From Thauera aromatica_A (GTDB lineage: Bacteria; Pseudomonadota; Gammaproteobacteria; Burkholderiales; Rhodocyclaceae), in contig NZ_JALLIK010000108.1 in the NCBI RefSeq assembly GCF_023093595.1, positions 124,001-188,000 on the forward strand: a stretch of DNA of 64,000 nt, written 5' to 3'. The position numbers and the translations under genes were made by a program. Positions within the stretch are counted from its first letter, which is position 1. The number at the start of each line of letters is the position of its first letter. This document shows, one piece after another, positions 49,913-58,539 of this stretch. The notes below the pieces were generated by a model. The model searched no databases and was not told the DNA's origin. It saw only the letters and a list, made by a program, of their open reading frames with translations.

Positions 49913-50190
49913 CATGGTTGTAATCCCGGCAATCTGGAGGCGTTCTGGACAGGGGTTCGATTCCCCTCACCTCCACCCAAGCGCATTCGGGAGTGTGTTT
50001 GGGTGGGGGTGTACCGGTTTCGACAGGGCGGGCAAAGGTGAGCAGGCAACCCGAGAGGCGACGGACGTAATCCGCGCAAAACCATAAACGCCAACGATGA
50101 GCGTTTCGCACTGGCCGCCTAAGGCCTATGCCGAGGCCGCTTGAGCCTTGTTACCAAAGAAAAGCCGGTGGGGACTTCGGTCCCCATCGT
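49913..50190 (+). ncRNA. ssrA: Circularly permuted two-piece tmRNA
   Basis: The 3' (acceptor) piece comes first: T arm AGGGGTTCGATTCCCCT and acceptor strand CACCTCC at 49968-49974. The 5' piece follows: acceptor strand GGGGGTG at 50005-50011, GTTTCGAC, and the tag frame at 50090-50122. The two acceptor strands pair (7 bp with one G.U), and pairing continues into the linker, giving a stem of 13 bp closed by about 20 bases, so one precursor must be cut into two pieces. CCA is not encoded (A then CCC). Ends are approximate: start from the promoter, end near a hairpin at 50169-50186. Two-piece tmRNAs are known in alphaproteobacteria, cyanobacteria and some betaproteobacteria. Confidence 0.92.
50090..50122 (+). 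other. tmRNA proteolysis tag reading frame
   Basis: Encodes ANDERFALAA followed by TAA, preceded by ACCATAAAC. This is the betaproteobacterial ssrA tag, added to stalled proteins for degradation. Confidence 0.95.
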
Positions 50191-50205
50191 CACGTCTACC
50201 GGGTG

Positions 50206-50260
50206 CCGAGTGCGCCCCGCCTTTCGTTTCGCCGCGCCGGTCGATGTGCGGCGCACTCGG
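50206..50260. repeat. 11-bp inverted repeat downstream of ssrA
   Basis: CCGAGTGCGCC (50206-50216) and GGCGCACTCGG (50250-50260) enclose 33 bases. It may stabilise or end the tmRNA precursor, or shape the leader of the efflux gene at 50382. Confidence 0.5.
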
Positions 50261-50381
50261 TAAGCGTGCAGCGAAGGCGGTTTGCAACGCAGCGGCGTAA
50301 CCGGGCGAGGCGGGCGGGTGCGGTGTTGTGTGACAATCGGGAAATTGCCCGCCGCTCCAAGCCCTCCAAGCCGCTAACGCC

Positions 50382-51479
50382 ATGTCTTCTCGCCACCCCT
50401 TCATCGTCATTGCCAGCCTGATCGGCCTCGCACTCCTGGCCGGCTATGCCTGGCATGCGAGCCGAAGTCCGGGGGGCGTGCCGCGCTCCGGTCCCGATGC
50501 GCCGGCGGCCGTGGTGCCGGTCGCGGTCGAGACGCACGCAGTGCGGACGCTGGCGCTGGCCGATGACGTCACCGCGGTCGGCTCGCTGGTGTCGAATGAA
50601 TCGGTGGTGCTGCGCCCCGAAGTGGCCGGGCGGATCGCCGCGATCGGCTTTCGCGATGGCAGCGCGGTGCGGCGCGGCGACGTGCTGGTCGAACTGGATG
50701 CCGCGGTGCAGCGCGCCGAGCTGGAGCAGGCGCGCGCCGCTCTCACCCTCGCCGAATCGAGCTTCCATCGTGCCCAGGATCTGTTCGCGCGCAAATTCGT
50801 CAGCCAGAGCAGCCTCGACAGCGCCCGTGCCCAGCTCGAGGTGGCGCGTGCCGGCGTCGCGCTGGCGCAGGCGCGGCTGGCGCGCATGCAGATCCGCGCC
50901 CCCTTCGACGGTGTGGTGGGGCTCCGTAGCGTGAGCCCGGGCGACTTCGTCAAGGACGGGGACGCGCTGGTCAATGTCGAAGATATCGCCACCTTGAAGG
51001 TCGATTTCCGTCTGCCCGAGCAGTACCTCGACCGGGTGCGGGCGGGGCAGACCCTGTCGCTCGCCAGCGACGCGCTGCCGGGGGAGCGCTTCGCCGCCAC
51101 CGTCGACGCGGTCGATCCGCTGGTCGATGCGCAGGGCCGGGCGCTGCGCCTGCGCGCCCGGCTGGAAAATCCGGGAATGCGGCTGCGTCCGGGCGGCTTC
51201 GTGCGCGTGCGCCTGATCCTGGCCGAGCGCGGCGACGTGGTGATGGTGCCCGAGACGGCCCTGGTGCCGGCGCCCGGCAACGTGCAGTTCGTCTACCGGG
51301 TCGCCGAGGGCAAGGCACAGCGGGTGGTGGTCGGCACCGGCGTGCGCCGCGAGGCGATGGTCGAGATCGTCGACGGCCTGCAGGCGGGCGACCAGGTGGT
51401 GACCGCGGGACAGCTGAAGCTGCGCGACGGTGCCCCAGTGCAGGTGCGCGCCGGCGGCAGCGCGGCGCCGGCCGACTGA
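50382..51479 (+). CDS. RND efflux periplasmic adaptor (membrane fusion protein)
   Basis: 365-residue adaptor linking an inner-membrane RND pump to an outer-membrane channel. It has an N-terminal membrane anchor (PFIVIASLIGLALLAGYAWH), a barrel-sandwich hybrid (GRIAAIGFRDGSAVRRGDVL), a coiled-coil hairpin (RAELEQARAALTLAESSFHR) and the RAPFDGVVGLRSVSPGDFV segment. The RND gene follows after nine bases. No outer-membrane channel gene is adjacent. Substrate unknown. Confidence 0.93.
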   Translation: MSSRHPFIVIASLIGLALLAGYAWHASRSPGGVPRSGPDAPAAVVPVAVETHAVRTLALADDVTAVGSLVSNESVVLRPEVAGRIAAIGFRDGSAVRRGDVLVELDAAVQRAELEQARAALTLAESSFHRAQDLFARKFVSQSSLDSARAQLEVARAGVALAQARLARMQIRAPFDGVVGLRSVSPGDFVKDGDALVNVEDIATLKVDFRLPEQYLDRVRAGQTLSLASDALPGERFAATVDAVDPLVDAQGRALRLRARLENPGMRLRPGGFVRVRLILAERGDVVMVPETALVPAPGNVQFVYRVAEGKAQRVVVGTGVRREAMVEIVDGLQAGDQVVTAGQLKLRDGAPVQVRAGGSAAPAD

Positions 51480-51488
51480 GAGCGGGCG

Positions 51489-54400
51489 ATGGTCGTCTCC
51501 GAGATCTGCATCCGCCGCCCGGTGTTCGCCACCGTGCTGTCCCTGCTGGTGCTGCTGGTCGGGCTGATGTCGTACTCGCGCCTTGCCGTGCGCGAGTACC
51601 CCAACATCGACGAGCCGGTGGTCACCGTCGACACCACCTACCGCGGCGCCAGCGCCGAGATCGTCGAGTCGCAGGTGACGAAGCCGCTGGAGGACTCGCT
51701 CGCCGGGATCGAGGGGGTGGACGTGCTGTCCTCGATCAGCCGCCAGGAGCGCAGCCAGATCACCGTGCGCTTCCGCGTCGAGCGCGCTGCCGACAGCGCC
51801 GCCGCCGACGTGCGCGACCGCGTCTCGCGGGTGCGCCGGCGCCTGCCCGACGACATCGACGAGCCGGTGATCGCCAAGGTCGAGGCCGACGCCAACCCGA
51901 TCATCTGGGTGGCGTTCTCGTCCGACCGCCACTCGGCGCTGGAGATGAGCGACTTCGCCAGCCGCATCATCAAGCCGCGCCTGCAGACCCTGCCCGGCGC
52001 GGCCGACGCCCGCGTGTACGGCGAGCGCCGCTATGCGATGCGGATCTGGCTCGACCGCGAGCGCCTGGCCGCATTCGGCCTCACCGTGCAGGACGTCGAG
52101 GACGCCATCCGGCGCCAGAACGTGGAACTCCCGGCTGGGCGCATCGAGAGCCGCGAGCGCGAGTTCGCCGTCGTCGCACAGACCGATCTGGCCGAGCCGG
52201 CCCAGTTCGCCGCCGTCGTCGTGCGCCCGCCGGCCACGCCCGACGCCTATACGGTGCGCATCGGCGATGTCGGCCGGGTGGAGCTGGCGCCCGAGAGCGA
52301 GCGCACTTCGGTGCGCTTCCTGGGGCGGCCGTCGATCTCGATCGGCCTGATCAAGCAGGCCACCGCCAACCCGCTCGATCTCAAGCGCGGGCTGGTGGAG
52401 ATGCTGCCGCGACTCGAGGCCGAGCTGCCGGCCGGGATGTCGATGACGATCGCCAACGACACCACGGTGTTCATCGAGCGCTCGATCGAGGCGGTGTTCA
52501 CCACGATCTGGGAGGCGGTGCTGCTGGTCGCCGCGGTGTGCTTCTTCTTCCTGCGCAACTGGCGGGCGATGCTGGTGCCGCTGGTGACGATTCCGGTGTC
52601 GCTGGTGGGGGCGTTCACGCTGATGTTCGCCTTCGGCTTCTCGATCAACACCCTGACCCTGCTCGCCCTGGTGCTGGCGATCGGCCTCGTCGTCGACGAC
52701 GCGATCGTGGTCCTGGAGAACATCTACCGCCACATCGAGGACGGCATGGCGCCGCTCGCCGCGGCCTTCCGCGGGGCGAAGGAGATCGGCTTCGCGATCG
52801 TGGCGATGACGATCACGCTGGCCGCGGTGTATGCCCCGGTGGCGTTCATGAGCGGGCGCACCGGCAAGCTGTTTACCGAGTTCGCCCTCACCCTGGCCGG
52901 CGCGGTGCTGGTGTCGGGCTTCGTCGCGCTGACCCTGTCGCCGATGATGTGCGCCCGGCTGCTGCGCCATGAGCGGCGCCATGGTGCGGTGTACAACGCC
53001 ATCGAAGGCTTTCTCGGGGCGCTGACCGCGGGCTACCGCCGGACCCTGGCGGCGGCGCTGGCGCGGCGCTGGGTGGTGATGCTGGCGTTCGCGGTGGTGG
53101 CCGGCAGCGCGGTGGTGCTGCTCGGGCAGCTGAAGACCGAGCTCGCACCGCAGGAGGACCGTGGCCGCGTGATCGGGATCTTCTCCGGCCCGGAAGGCGC
53201 CTCCCTCGATTACATGGCGCGTTACGCGCGCGAGATCGAGGACGTCTATGCCGGGCTGCCCGAAGTCGACCGCTACCTGGTGATCGCCGGCAACCCGACC
53301 GTGTCCCAGGGCATCTCCTTCGTCGGCTTCACCGACTGGGCCGCGCGCACACGCTCGGCGGCGCAGATCGGCGCCGAGCTGCAGCCGAAGCTGCGCGCCA
53401 TCCCCGGCGTCAACGCCTTCCCGGTGCAGCCCGCCTCGTTCGGCCAGAGTCCGCGTTCGCGCCCGGTCGGCTTCGTGGTTTCGACTTCGGAGAGTTACGA
53501 CGAACTCGCCCGCGTCGCCGACGCCCTGCTCGATGCGATGCGCGCCAACCCCGGCTTCGTGTCGCCCGACACCGACCTCAAGCTGACGCTCCCCGAGCTC
53601 GCGGTGGACGTCGACCGCGACCGCGCCGCCGACCTCGGGGTCGCGGTGGATGTGATCGGGCGCACCCTGGAAACCATGCTCGGCGGCCGCCCGGTCACCC
53701 GCTTCAAGCGCGATGCCGAGCAGTACGACGTGATCGTGCAGGTCGAGGCCGGCAGCCGTGCCGACCCGCGCGACATCCGCGACATCTTCGTGCGCGCCCG
53801 CGATGGCGGGATGGTGCCGCTGTCGAGCGTGGTGGCGGTGAGCGAGCGGGTGGCGCCGCGCGAGCTCAACCATTTCGGCCAGCGCCGCTCGGTGACGATC
53901 TCCGCCAATCTGGCGCCGGACTACGCCCTCGGCGAGGCCCTGCAGTGGCTGGAGGACACTGCCGCGCGCACCCTGCCGCCGGGCTACGGCACCGACTACG
54001 ATGGCCAGTCGCGCGAGTTCAAGACCAGTTCGGCGAGCCTGGCGCTGGTGTTCGTGCTCGCGCTCGCCTTCATCTACCTGGTGCTGGCGGCGCAGTTCGA
54101 GAGCTTCCGCGATCCCTTCATCATCATGCTGACGGTGCCGCTGTCGATGGCGGGTGCACTCGGCGCGCTGTGGCTTGCCGGCGGCACGCTCAACGTCTAC
54201 AGCCAGATCGGGCTGGTGACCCTGGTCGGCCTGATCACCAAGCACGGCATCCTGATCGTCGAGTTCGCCAACCAGCTGCGCGAACCGGGGCAGGGGCGGA
54301 CGGTCGACGAGGCGGTGCTGGAGGCGGCGGTGCTGCGCCTGCGACCGATCCTGATGACCACCGGAGCGATGGTGCTGGGGGCGATCCCGCTCGCGCTCGC

Positions 54401-54563
54401 CACCGGGGCCGGGGCCGAGAGCCGCCAGCAGATCGGCTGGGTGATCGTCGGCGGGTTGCTGATTGGCACCGTGTTCACCCTGTTCGTGGTGCCGACGGTG
54501 TACACGCTGCTGGCGCGGCGGGCGCGCGCGGCGGTGGCGGCGCCGGGCGGGGCGGCGGGCTGA
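51489..54563 (+). CDS. RND efflux transporter (AcrB/MexF-like)
   Basis: 1024-residue inner-membrane proton-driven pump. The start ICIRRPVFATVLSLLVLLVG, the periplasmic porter repeats, the TM4 proton-relay segment with two aspartates (LALVLAIGLVVDDAIVVLEN) and TM10-12 signatures (TLVGLITKHGILIVEFANQL) are characteristic. Length and motif order are normal for HAE1-type pumps. Its adaptor is directly upstream. It converges with the DUF1415 gene. Confidence 0.96.
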   Translation: MVVSEICIRRPVFATVLSLLVLLVGLMSYSRLAVREYPNIDEPVVTVDTTYRGASAEIVESQVTKPLEDSLAGIEGVDVLSSISRQERSQITVRFRVERAADSAAADVRDRVSRVRRRLPDDIDEPVIAKVEADANPIIWVAFSSDRHSALEMSDFASRIIKPRLQTLPGAADARVYGERRYAMRIWLDRERLAAFGLTVQDVEDAIRRQNVELPAGRIESREREFAVVAQTDLAEPAQFAAVVVRPPATPDAYTVRIGDVGRVELAPESERTSVRFLGRPSISIGLIKQATANPLDLKRGLVEMLPRLEAELPAGMSMTIANDTTVFIERSIEAVFTTIWEAVLLVAAVCFFFLRNWRAMLVPLVTIPVSLVGAFTLMFAFGFSINTLTLLALVLAIGLVVDDAIVVLENIYRHIEDGMAPLAAAFRGAKEIGFAIVAMTITLAAVYAPVAFMSGRTGKLFTEFALTLAGAVLVSGFVALTLSPMMCARLLRHERRHGAVYNAIEGFLGALTAGYRRTLAAALARRWVVMLAFAVVAGSAVVLLGQLKTELAPQEDRGRVIGIFSGPEGASLDYMARYAREIEDVYAGLPEVDRYLVIAGNPTVSQGISFVGFTDWAARTRSAAQIGAELQPKLRAIPGVNAFPVQPASFGQSPRSRPVGFVVSTSESYDELARVADALLDAMRANPGFVSPDTDLKLTLPELAVDVDRDRAADLGVAVDVIGRTLETMLGGRPVTRFKRDAEQYDVIVQVEAGSRADPRDIRDIFVRARDGGMVPLSSVVAVSERVAPRELNHFGQRRSVTISANLAPDYALGEALQWLEDTAARTLPPGYGTDYDGQSREFKTSSASLALVFVLALAFIYLVLAAQFESFRDPFIIMLTVPLSMAGALGALWLAGGTLNVYSQIGLVTLVGLITKHGILIVEFANQLREPGQGRTVDEAVLEAAVLRLRPILMTTGAMVLGAIPLALATGAGAESRQQIGWVIVGGLLIGTVFTLFVVPTVYTLLARRARAAVAAPGGAAG

Positions 54564-54631
54564 AAAAGCGCAGCGCGGGGACGGCCGTGCCCGCCGCGCC
54601 CGCGGAATGTCAGTCCGAGGTCATCCCGAGC

Positions 54632-55177
54632 TCAGCCGAAGAAGTGGGGGAAGAGCCGGCGCTTGTCTTCCGCGGTGAGTCCTTCCATGCGCCGGATGTT
54701 GCGTTCGGGGATGGCGTCGATGTCGGGGTAATGGGCGAGGACGTGCTCCAGGCTGTCCTCGCGCAGCAGGTGCAGCAGCGGCCACGGCGAACGGTTGGTG
54801 AGGTTGCCCGGATCGTCGGGCGCGGTGTCGGCGAACTGGTACTGGGGGTGGAAGCTCGCCACCTGCAGCTCGCCCTCCCAGCCGAACTGCTCGACCCAGA
54901 GGTCGACCGCGTCGAGGAAGTCATTGTAGTCGGCGAAGTCCTCGAGCATAGCGGGGATCGCCAGCAAGGTGGTCTCGAGCTCGGCCGCCGGGGTGTCGGA
55001 CAGGCGCTCGAGTTCGGCCTGCAGGTCGTTGAGCAGGGTTTCCTCGTCGGTGGCGTGGCTGACCGCGATGCGCACGCGCTTTTCCCGGCGCGGTTTGGCG
55101 GCGAAGGGGCAGAGGTCGAGGCCGATGACGACTTCGTCCAGCCAGTGTTCGATGTCGGCGATGATCTGTTCGTCCAT
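54632..55177 (-). CDS. DUF1415 family protein
   Basis: 181-residue soluble protein: WLDEVVIGLDLCPFAAKPR near the N-terminus, VASFHPQYQFADTAPDD and NRSPWPLLHLLREDSLE. These are the DUF1415 hallmarks; no biochemical role is established. It lies 45 bp downstream of miaA on the same strand, so they may share a transcript. Confidence 0.9.
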   Translation of the reverse strand: MDEQIIADIEHWLDEVVIGLDLCPFAAKPRREKRVRIAVSHATDEETLLNDLQAELERLSDTPAAELETTLLAIPAMLEDFADYNDFLDAVDLWVEQFGWEGELQVASFHPQYQFADTAPDDPGNLTNRSPWPLLHLLREDSLEHVLAHYPDIDAIPERNIRRMEGLTAEDKRRLFPHFFG

Positions 55178-55222
55178 GGGAGCCTCGGAAGGTGAGTGGG
55201 CGGAAGCGGGAGCGGGGAAGGC

Positions 55223-56218
55223 TCAGGCGTCGAGCAGGCGGCGTGCGGCCTCGAGCACTGCGGCGGGCAGGTCGGGGCGCAGGCAGTCGAGTTCGATCAG
55301 CCCCGGCCAGCGCTCGCGGAACTGGCGCTGCCAGGTGAGCTGACGCTTGGCGAGCTGGCGGGTGGCGGCGATACCCTTGAAGCGCAGCGCATCGGCATCG
55401 ATTGCGCCGTCGAGGTATTCCCAGGCCTGGCGGTAGCCGACGCAGCGCATCGACGGCAGGGCCGGGTCGAGGCGATATTTCGTCCGCAGCCGGCGCACTT
55501 CGTCGATGAAGCCGGCGTCGAGCATGGCGTCGAAGCGCGCGGCGATGCGGGCGTGGAGCACGGCGCGGTTCGAAGGCGCGAGCGCGATCGGCAGCAGCCG
55601 GCAGGGCAGGGGGGCGTCTTCGGCCTGCGCATAGCTGGCGGCGAGCGGGCGGCCGGTGAGGCGCACGATCTCCAGCGCGCGCTGGATGCGCTGGGCGTCG
55701 GTGGGCGCGAGGCGGGCGGCGGCCTCGGGGTCGAGCATGGCGAGCTCGGCATGCAGCGCCGGCCAGCCGCGTGCGGCGGCATCCTCGTCGAGCGCGCGGC
55801 GCAGCGCGGGGTCGGCCGCGGGCAGGTCGGAAAGCCCGTCGCGCAGCGCCTTGAAGTACAGCATCGTGCCACCGGCGAGCAGCGGAATCCGCCCGCGTGC
55901 GCCGATCGCCCGCATCAGCGCGATGGCGTCGTCACGAAAGCGCGCGGCGCCGTAGCTTTCTTCCGGCGAGATGAGGTCGATCAGGTGGTGCGGGCACGCC
56001 GCACGCTCTTCCGCGCTCGGCTTGGCGGTGCCGATGTCCATGTCGCGATACACCAGCGCCGAATCCACGCTCACCACCTCCACCGGCAGATGCCGGGCGA
56101 GCGCGAGCGCGCTTGCGGTTTTGCCGCTGGCGGTGGGGCCGAGCAGCAGCAGGGCGGGCGGCAGGCCGGCAGTGGGGCCGGAATGATGGGCGTCGGGGGG
56201 CACGCAGGCGGAGGGCAT
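55223..56218 (-). CDS. miaA: tRNA dimethylallyltransferase
   Basis: 331-residue enzyme that adds a dimethylallyl group to A37 of tRNAs reading codons beginning with U. P-loop LLGPTASGKTASALALARHL, DSALVYRDMDIGTAKPS, and the YFKALRDGLSDLPAADP and RCVGYRQAWEYLDG segments are canonical. In many proteobacteria miaA directly follows mutL; here three other genes lie between them. Confidence 0.96.
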   Translation of the reverse strand: MPSACVPPDAHHSGPTAGLPPALLLLGPTASGKTASALALARHLPVEVVSVDSALVYRDMDIGTAKPSAEERAACPHHLIDLISPEESYGAARFRDDAIALMRAIGARGRIPLLAGGTMLYFKALRDGLSDLPAADPALRRALDEDAAARGWPALHAELAMLDPEAAARLAPTDAQRIQRALEIVRLTGRPLAASYAQAEDAPLPCRLLPIALAPSNRAVLHARIAARFDAMLDAGFIDEVRRLRTKYRLDPALPSMRCVGYRQAWEYLDGAIDADALRFKGIAATRQLAKRQLTWQRQFRERWPGLIELDCLRPDLPAAVLEAARRLLDA

Positions 56219-56306
56219 CGGGGGGCAAGAGTCGGTGGCGGGCGATTATCCCCCAGAAGCGGGGGGCTGGCGCGAATCGCGCCTGGTTGGCCGACCCCGG
56301 GGGCGC

Positions 56307-56873
56307 TCAGGGGCTCGTGCTCAACATCGAGCTGGTCATTGCATCGAGGGGGAGCGCGTAGTCGTGCGCCGCCAGCACGATGTTGGTCTCGGGTTGAATC
56401 ACCTTCAGATTGACGAACACCAGTTCGTTGCTCTGTGCATAGGTGCCGACGACCACCGCCTGCGCATCGTGCGAATTGGCAATGTCATGGATTTCGCGGG
56501 TCAGCATCAGTTCGCCCTGGTTGCGCGCCATGTAGACCCTGCTGCGGAACTTCATCTCGACCATCCGGTACCCGGCTTGTGAAAAACGCGCCGAAACGTG
56601 CTCGGAAATCAGCCGGCCGAGGGTGGATGAGCGGTTGAGGGCGTCGATATTGACGACCGTGGCGATGATCAACGGGGAGCCGGTCGCCAGGCGATTCTGC
56701 AACTGTGCCAGCAGCGTTGCGGCCGCGGCGTAGTTGGCGGGAATCAGCGGGTTGGCCGCGGCCTGCTGGTAGGTCGGCTCCTTGCGTACGGCCTTGGCCT
56801 GGGTGGTGCACCCTCCGGTGCTCAGGGCGATGATCCCGGCCAGTGCGACAGCGGGCGTGCTATGCCTGAACAT
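56307..56873 (-). CDS. FlgO-like outer-membrane lipoprotein
   Basis: 188-residue protein with a signal peptide and lipobox (IIALSTGGCTTQ, cysteine about residue 22) and a FlgO-type domain: PLIIATVVNIDALNRSSTLGRLISEHVSARF and HDAQAVVVGTYAQSN. In Vibrio, FlgO is an outer-membrane lipoprotein needed for stable flagella, but FlgO-like domains also occur without flagellar context, and no flagellar genes are present here. The preceding lipoprotein gene ends three bases before this start. Confidence 0.8.
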   Translation of the reverse strand: MFRHSTPAVALAGIIALSTGGCTTQAKAVRKEPTYQQAAANPLIPANYAAAATLLAQLQNRLATGSPLIIATVVNIDALNRSSTLGRLISEHVSARFSQAGYRMVEMKFRSRVYMARNQGELMLTREIHDIANSHDAQAVVVGTYAQSNELVFVNLKVIQPETNIVLAAHDYALPLDAMTSSMLSTSP

Positions 56874-56876
56874 CCT

Positions 56877-57572
56877 TCAGTCTCCTTCGACCTGGAAGGT
56901 CTTGATGACCGGGCGCAACACTTCCTGCGGAAGGGGCTTCAGGTAAAGGCGCTGGTCGGAATCGGCGACGTAATAGACGCTGGTATTGCGTGCAAGATAA
57001 TGGGTGGCACCAGTGACGCTGGCATTGACGATGATTTCCATCGATGGGGTGGCACCGGCGGCGAATTCGGACTCCGACCAGGCGAGGGCATCGGCGGCGC
57101 CCAGGGCGAGCAGGGCGGCCTGGCCGGCGCCCGAGGGGGCGTGTTCGACGATGTCGTACAGCACCCAGACTCCGGCGCCGAGGGCGGTGGCCTTTCCGGC
57201 GTGGCGGTACTGCTGCCGGTCGGCGGCGAACGGAACGGCCTGGGTGTCGAGCTCCACCTGCAGTGCGCCTTCGTGGACCCGCGTCACCAGATGGCCGGCG
57301 TCCACGAGTGTCGTGACCAGTTGGGCGTTGAACGCGCGCTCGAATGCGGACGGGTTTTCCTGAGGAACGATGAACAGGGGCGCACTCTTGGGCACTCTGG
57401 AGGAGAGGCGCGTTGCGACGTCGTGGGCGATGGTGTTCCAGTGTGCGGCTGCCTGCAGTTTGTGCTGCTTGGCCGTTGCGAAGTTCGTGGCCAGCGGTGC
57501 CGGCGAGTACGGGGTGCTGCAGGCAGTTGCCGCCAGGATCGTGGCCGCGGCAGCGGCGAGGCTTTTCATCAT
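56877..57572 (-). CDS. Putative lipoprotein of unknown function
   Basis: 231 residues from the ATG at 57572 (a second ATG follows directly). Signal sequence LAAAAATILAATACSTPY ends in a lipobox-type cysteine, so it is probably anchored by lipid in the envelope. The body has alternating beta-type segments (HWNTIAHDVATRLSSRVPK, GVWVLYDIVEHAPSGAG, SVTGATHYLARNTSVYYV). I do not recognise a family. It is co-directional and nearly contiguous with the FlgO-like gene, suggesting a joint envelope role. Confidence 0.75.
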   Translation of the reverse strand: MMKSLAAAAATILAATACSTPYSPAPLATNFATAKQHKLQAAAHWNTIAHDVATRLSSRVPKSAPLFIVPQENPSAFERAFNAQLVTTLVDAGHLVTRVHEGALQVELDTQAVPFAADRQQYRHAGKATALGAGVWVLYDIVEHAPSGAGQAALLALGAADALAWSESEFAAGATPSMEIIVNASVTGATHYLARNTSVYYVADSDQRLYLKPLPQEVLRPVIKTFQVEGD

Positions 57573-57931
57573 GGAGCTCGATTTGAAGGAGATCACCCGC
57601 CGCCCTCCGGGGAATGACGAGTGCCTGCAAGAAAGGTGAAACGGCATATTGGCGAAGCCGGCCGAAACTAGCAGAAAACGCCGTCCCGCTCAATTCAGGC
57701 TGCAGCCGGTGAAGGACCGGTGCGGTGCGGGGGGCGATGCCTAAAAATGAGGCGGCGGCGTATTTCAATACAATAACAATGGCTTGCGATGCTTATCCAC
57801 AGCTTGTCCAGACGGCTTCCCACGCCGGCTGGGGAAAACGTTCCGGGGCACGCATGCGGCGGCGGTGCAGCGGTTATCATTGCCGTCCGCGGTGTTGCGG
57901 GACTTTTCTTGCTTATGGTTCCGGGGGGAAC
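57573..57931. other. Intergenic region between divergent lipoprotein and YqaA-like genes
   Basis: About 360 bp with no convincing gene. It contains AT-rich patches (TTTCAATACAATAACAAT) and one perfect DnaA box (TTATCCACA, 57793-57801). The GGGGGGAA ribosome-binding site of the next gene is at its right end. Confidence 0.6.
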
Positions 57932-58510
57932 GTGAAGATCTTTTCGCCGTTGTACGAGCGTGCGATGACCTGGTCGAGGCACCGGCGCGCGCCGTGGTTC
58001 CTCGGCGGGTTGAGTTTTGCCGAGTCGTCCTTCTTTCCGATTCCGCCGGATGTGATGCTGGCGCCGATGAGCCTGGCCAACCCGCGCCGGGCGTGGTGGT
58101 TCGCGCTGCTGACCACCCTGGCCTCGGTCGCCGGTGGGCTGTTCGGCTATCTGATCGGCCACTACGCCTTCGATGCAATCGAGCCCTGGCTGCGCACGAG
58201 CGCGTACTGGGGGGCCTACACGCAGGCCGCGGCGTGGTTCGAGGCCTGGGGGTTCTGGGCGATCTTCGTCGCCGGGTTTTCGCCGATTCCGTACAAGGTG
58301 TTCACGATCGCCGCAGGGGTGGTCTCGATGGCGCTGATGCCGTTTACGCTGGCATCGCTGATCGGGCGCGGGGCGCGCTTCTTCCTGGTAGCCGGGCTGA
58401 TGGCCTGGGGCGGAGCGCGGATGGAAGCGGTGCTGCGCAAGTACGTCGATCGCCTGGGCTGGGCGACGGTCGGGGCGGTAGTGGTCGGAGTGCTCCTCTA
58501 CCGGGCTTGA
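57932..58510 (+). CDS. YqaA/DedA-like (SNARE-associated) membrane protein
   Basis: 192-residue polytopic protein of the DedA/VTT superfamily: SFAESSFFPIPPDVMLAPMSL, GGLFGYLIGHYAFDAIEPWL and the FVAGFSPIPYKVFTIAAGVVSM segment, then a C-terminal transmembrane helix. The GTG at 57932 is chosen because GGGGGGAA lies just upstream and KIFSPLYERAMTW is the family start. It lies alone, convergent with mutL. Lipid scrambling or transport is suspected for the superfamily, unproven here. Confidence 0.88.
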   Translation: MKIFSPLYERAMTWSRHRRAPWFLGGLSFAESSFFPIPPDVMLAPMSLANPRRAWWFALLTTLASVAGGLFGYLIGHYAFDAIEPWLRTSAYWGAYTQAAAWFEAWGFWAIFVAGFSPIPYKVFTIAAGVVSMALMPFTLASLIGRGARFFLVAGLMAWGGARMEAVLRKYVDRLGWATVGAVVVGVLLYRA

Positions 58511-58539
58511 GCCGGGATGGCGGCGGTTTTTGGCGGCTT

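Noticed and set aside
49935..49980. tRNA-like T arm and acceptor end upstream of ssrA considered as a separate tRNA
   Set aside because: There is no D arm or anticodon arm, and the acceptor strand pairs with the start of the tmRNA coding piece, so it belongs to the permuted ssrA.
50196..54245. Very long minus-strand open frame opposite the RND efflux genes
   Set aside because: It is an antisense frame caused by high GC codon bias; the plus-strand frame has all pump motifs and normal length.
57793..57801. DnaA box as sign of a replication origin
   Set aside because: Only one box, no AT-rich unwinding element or dnaA/dnaN neighbours.
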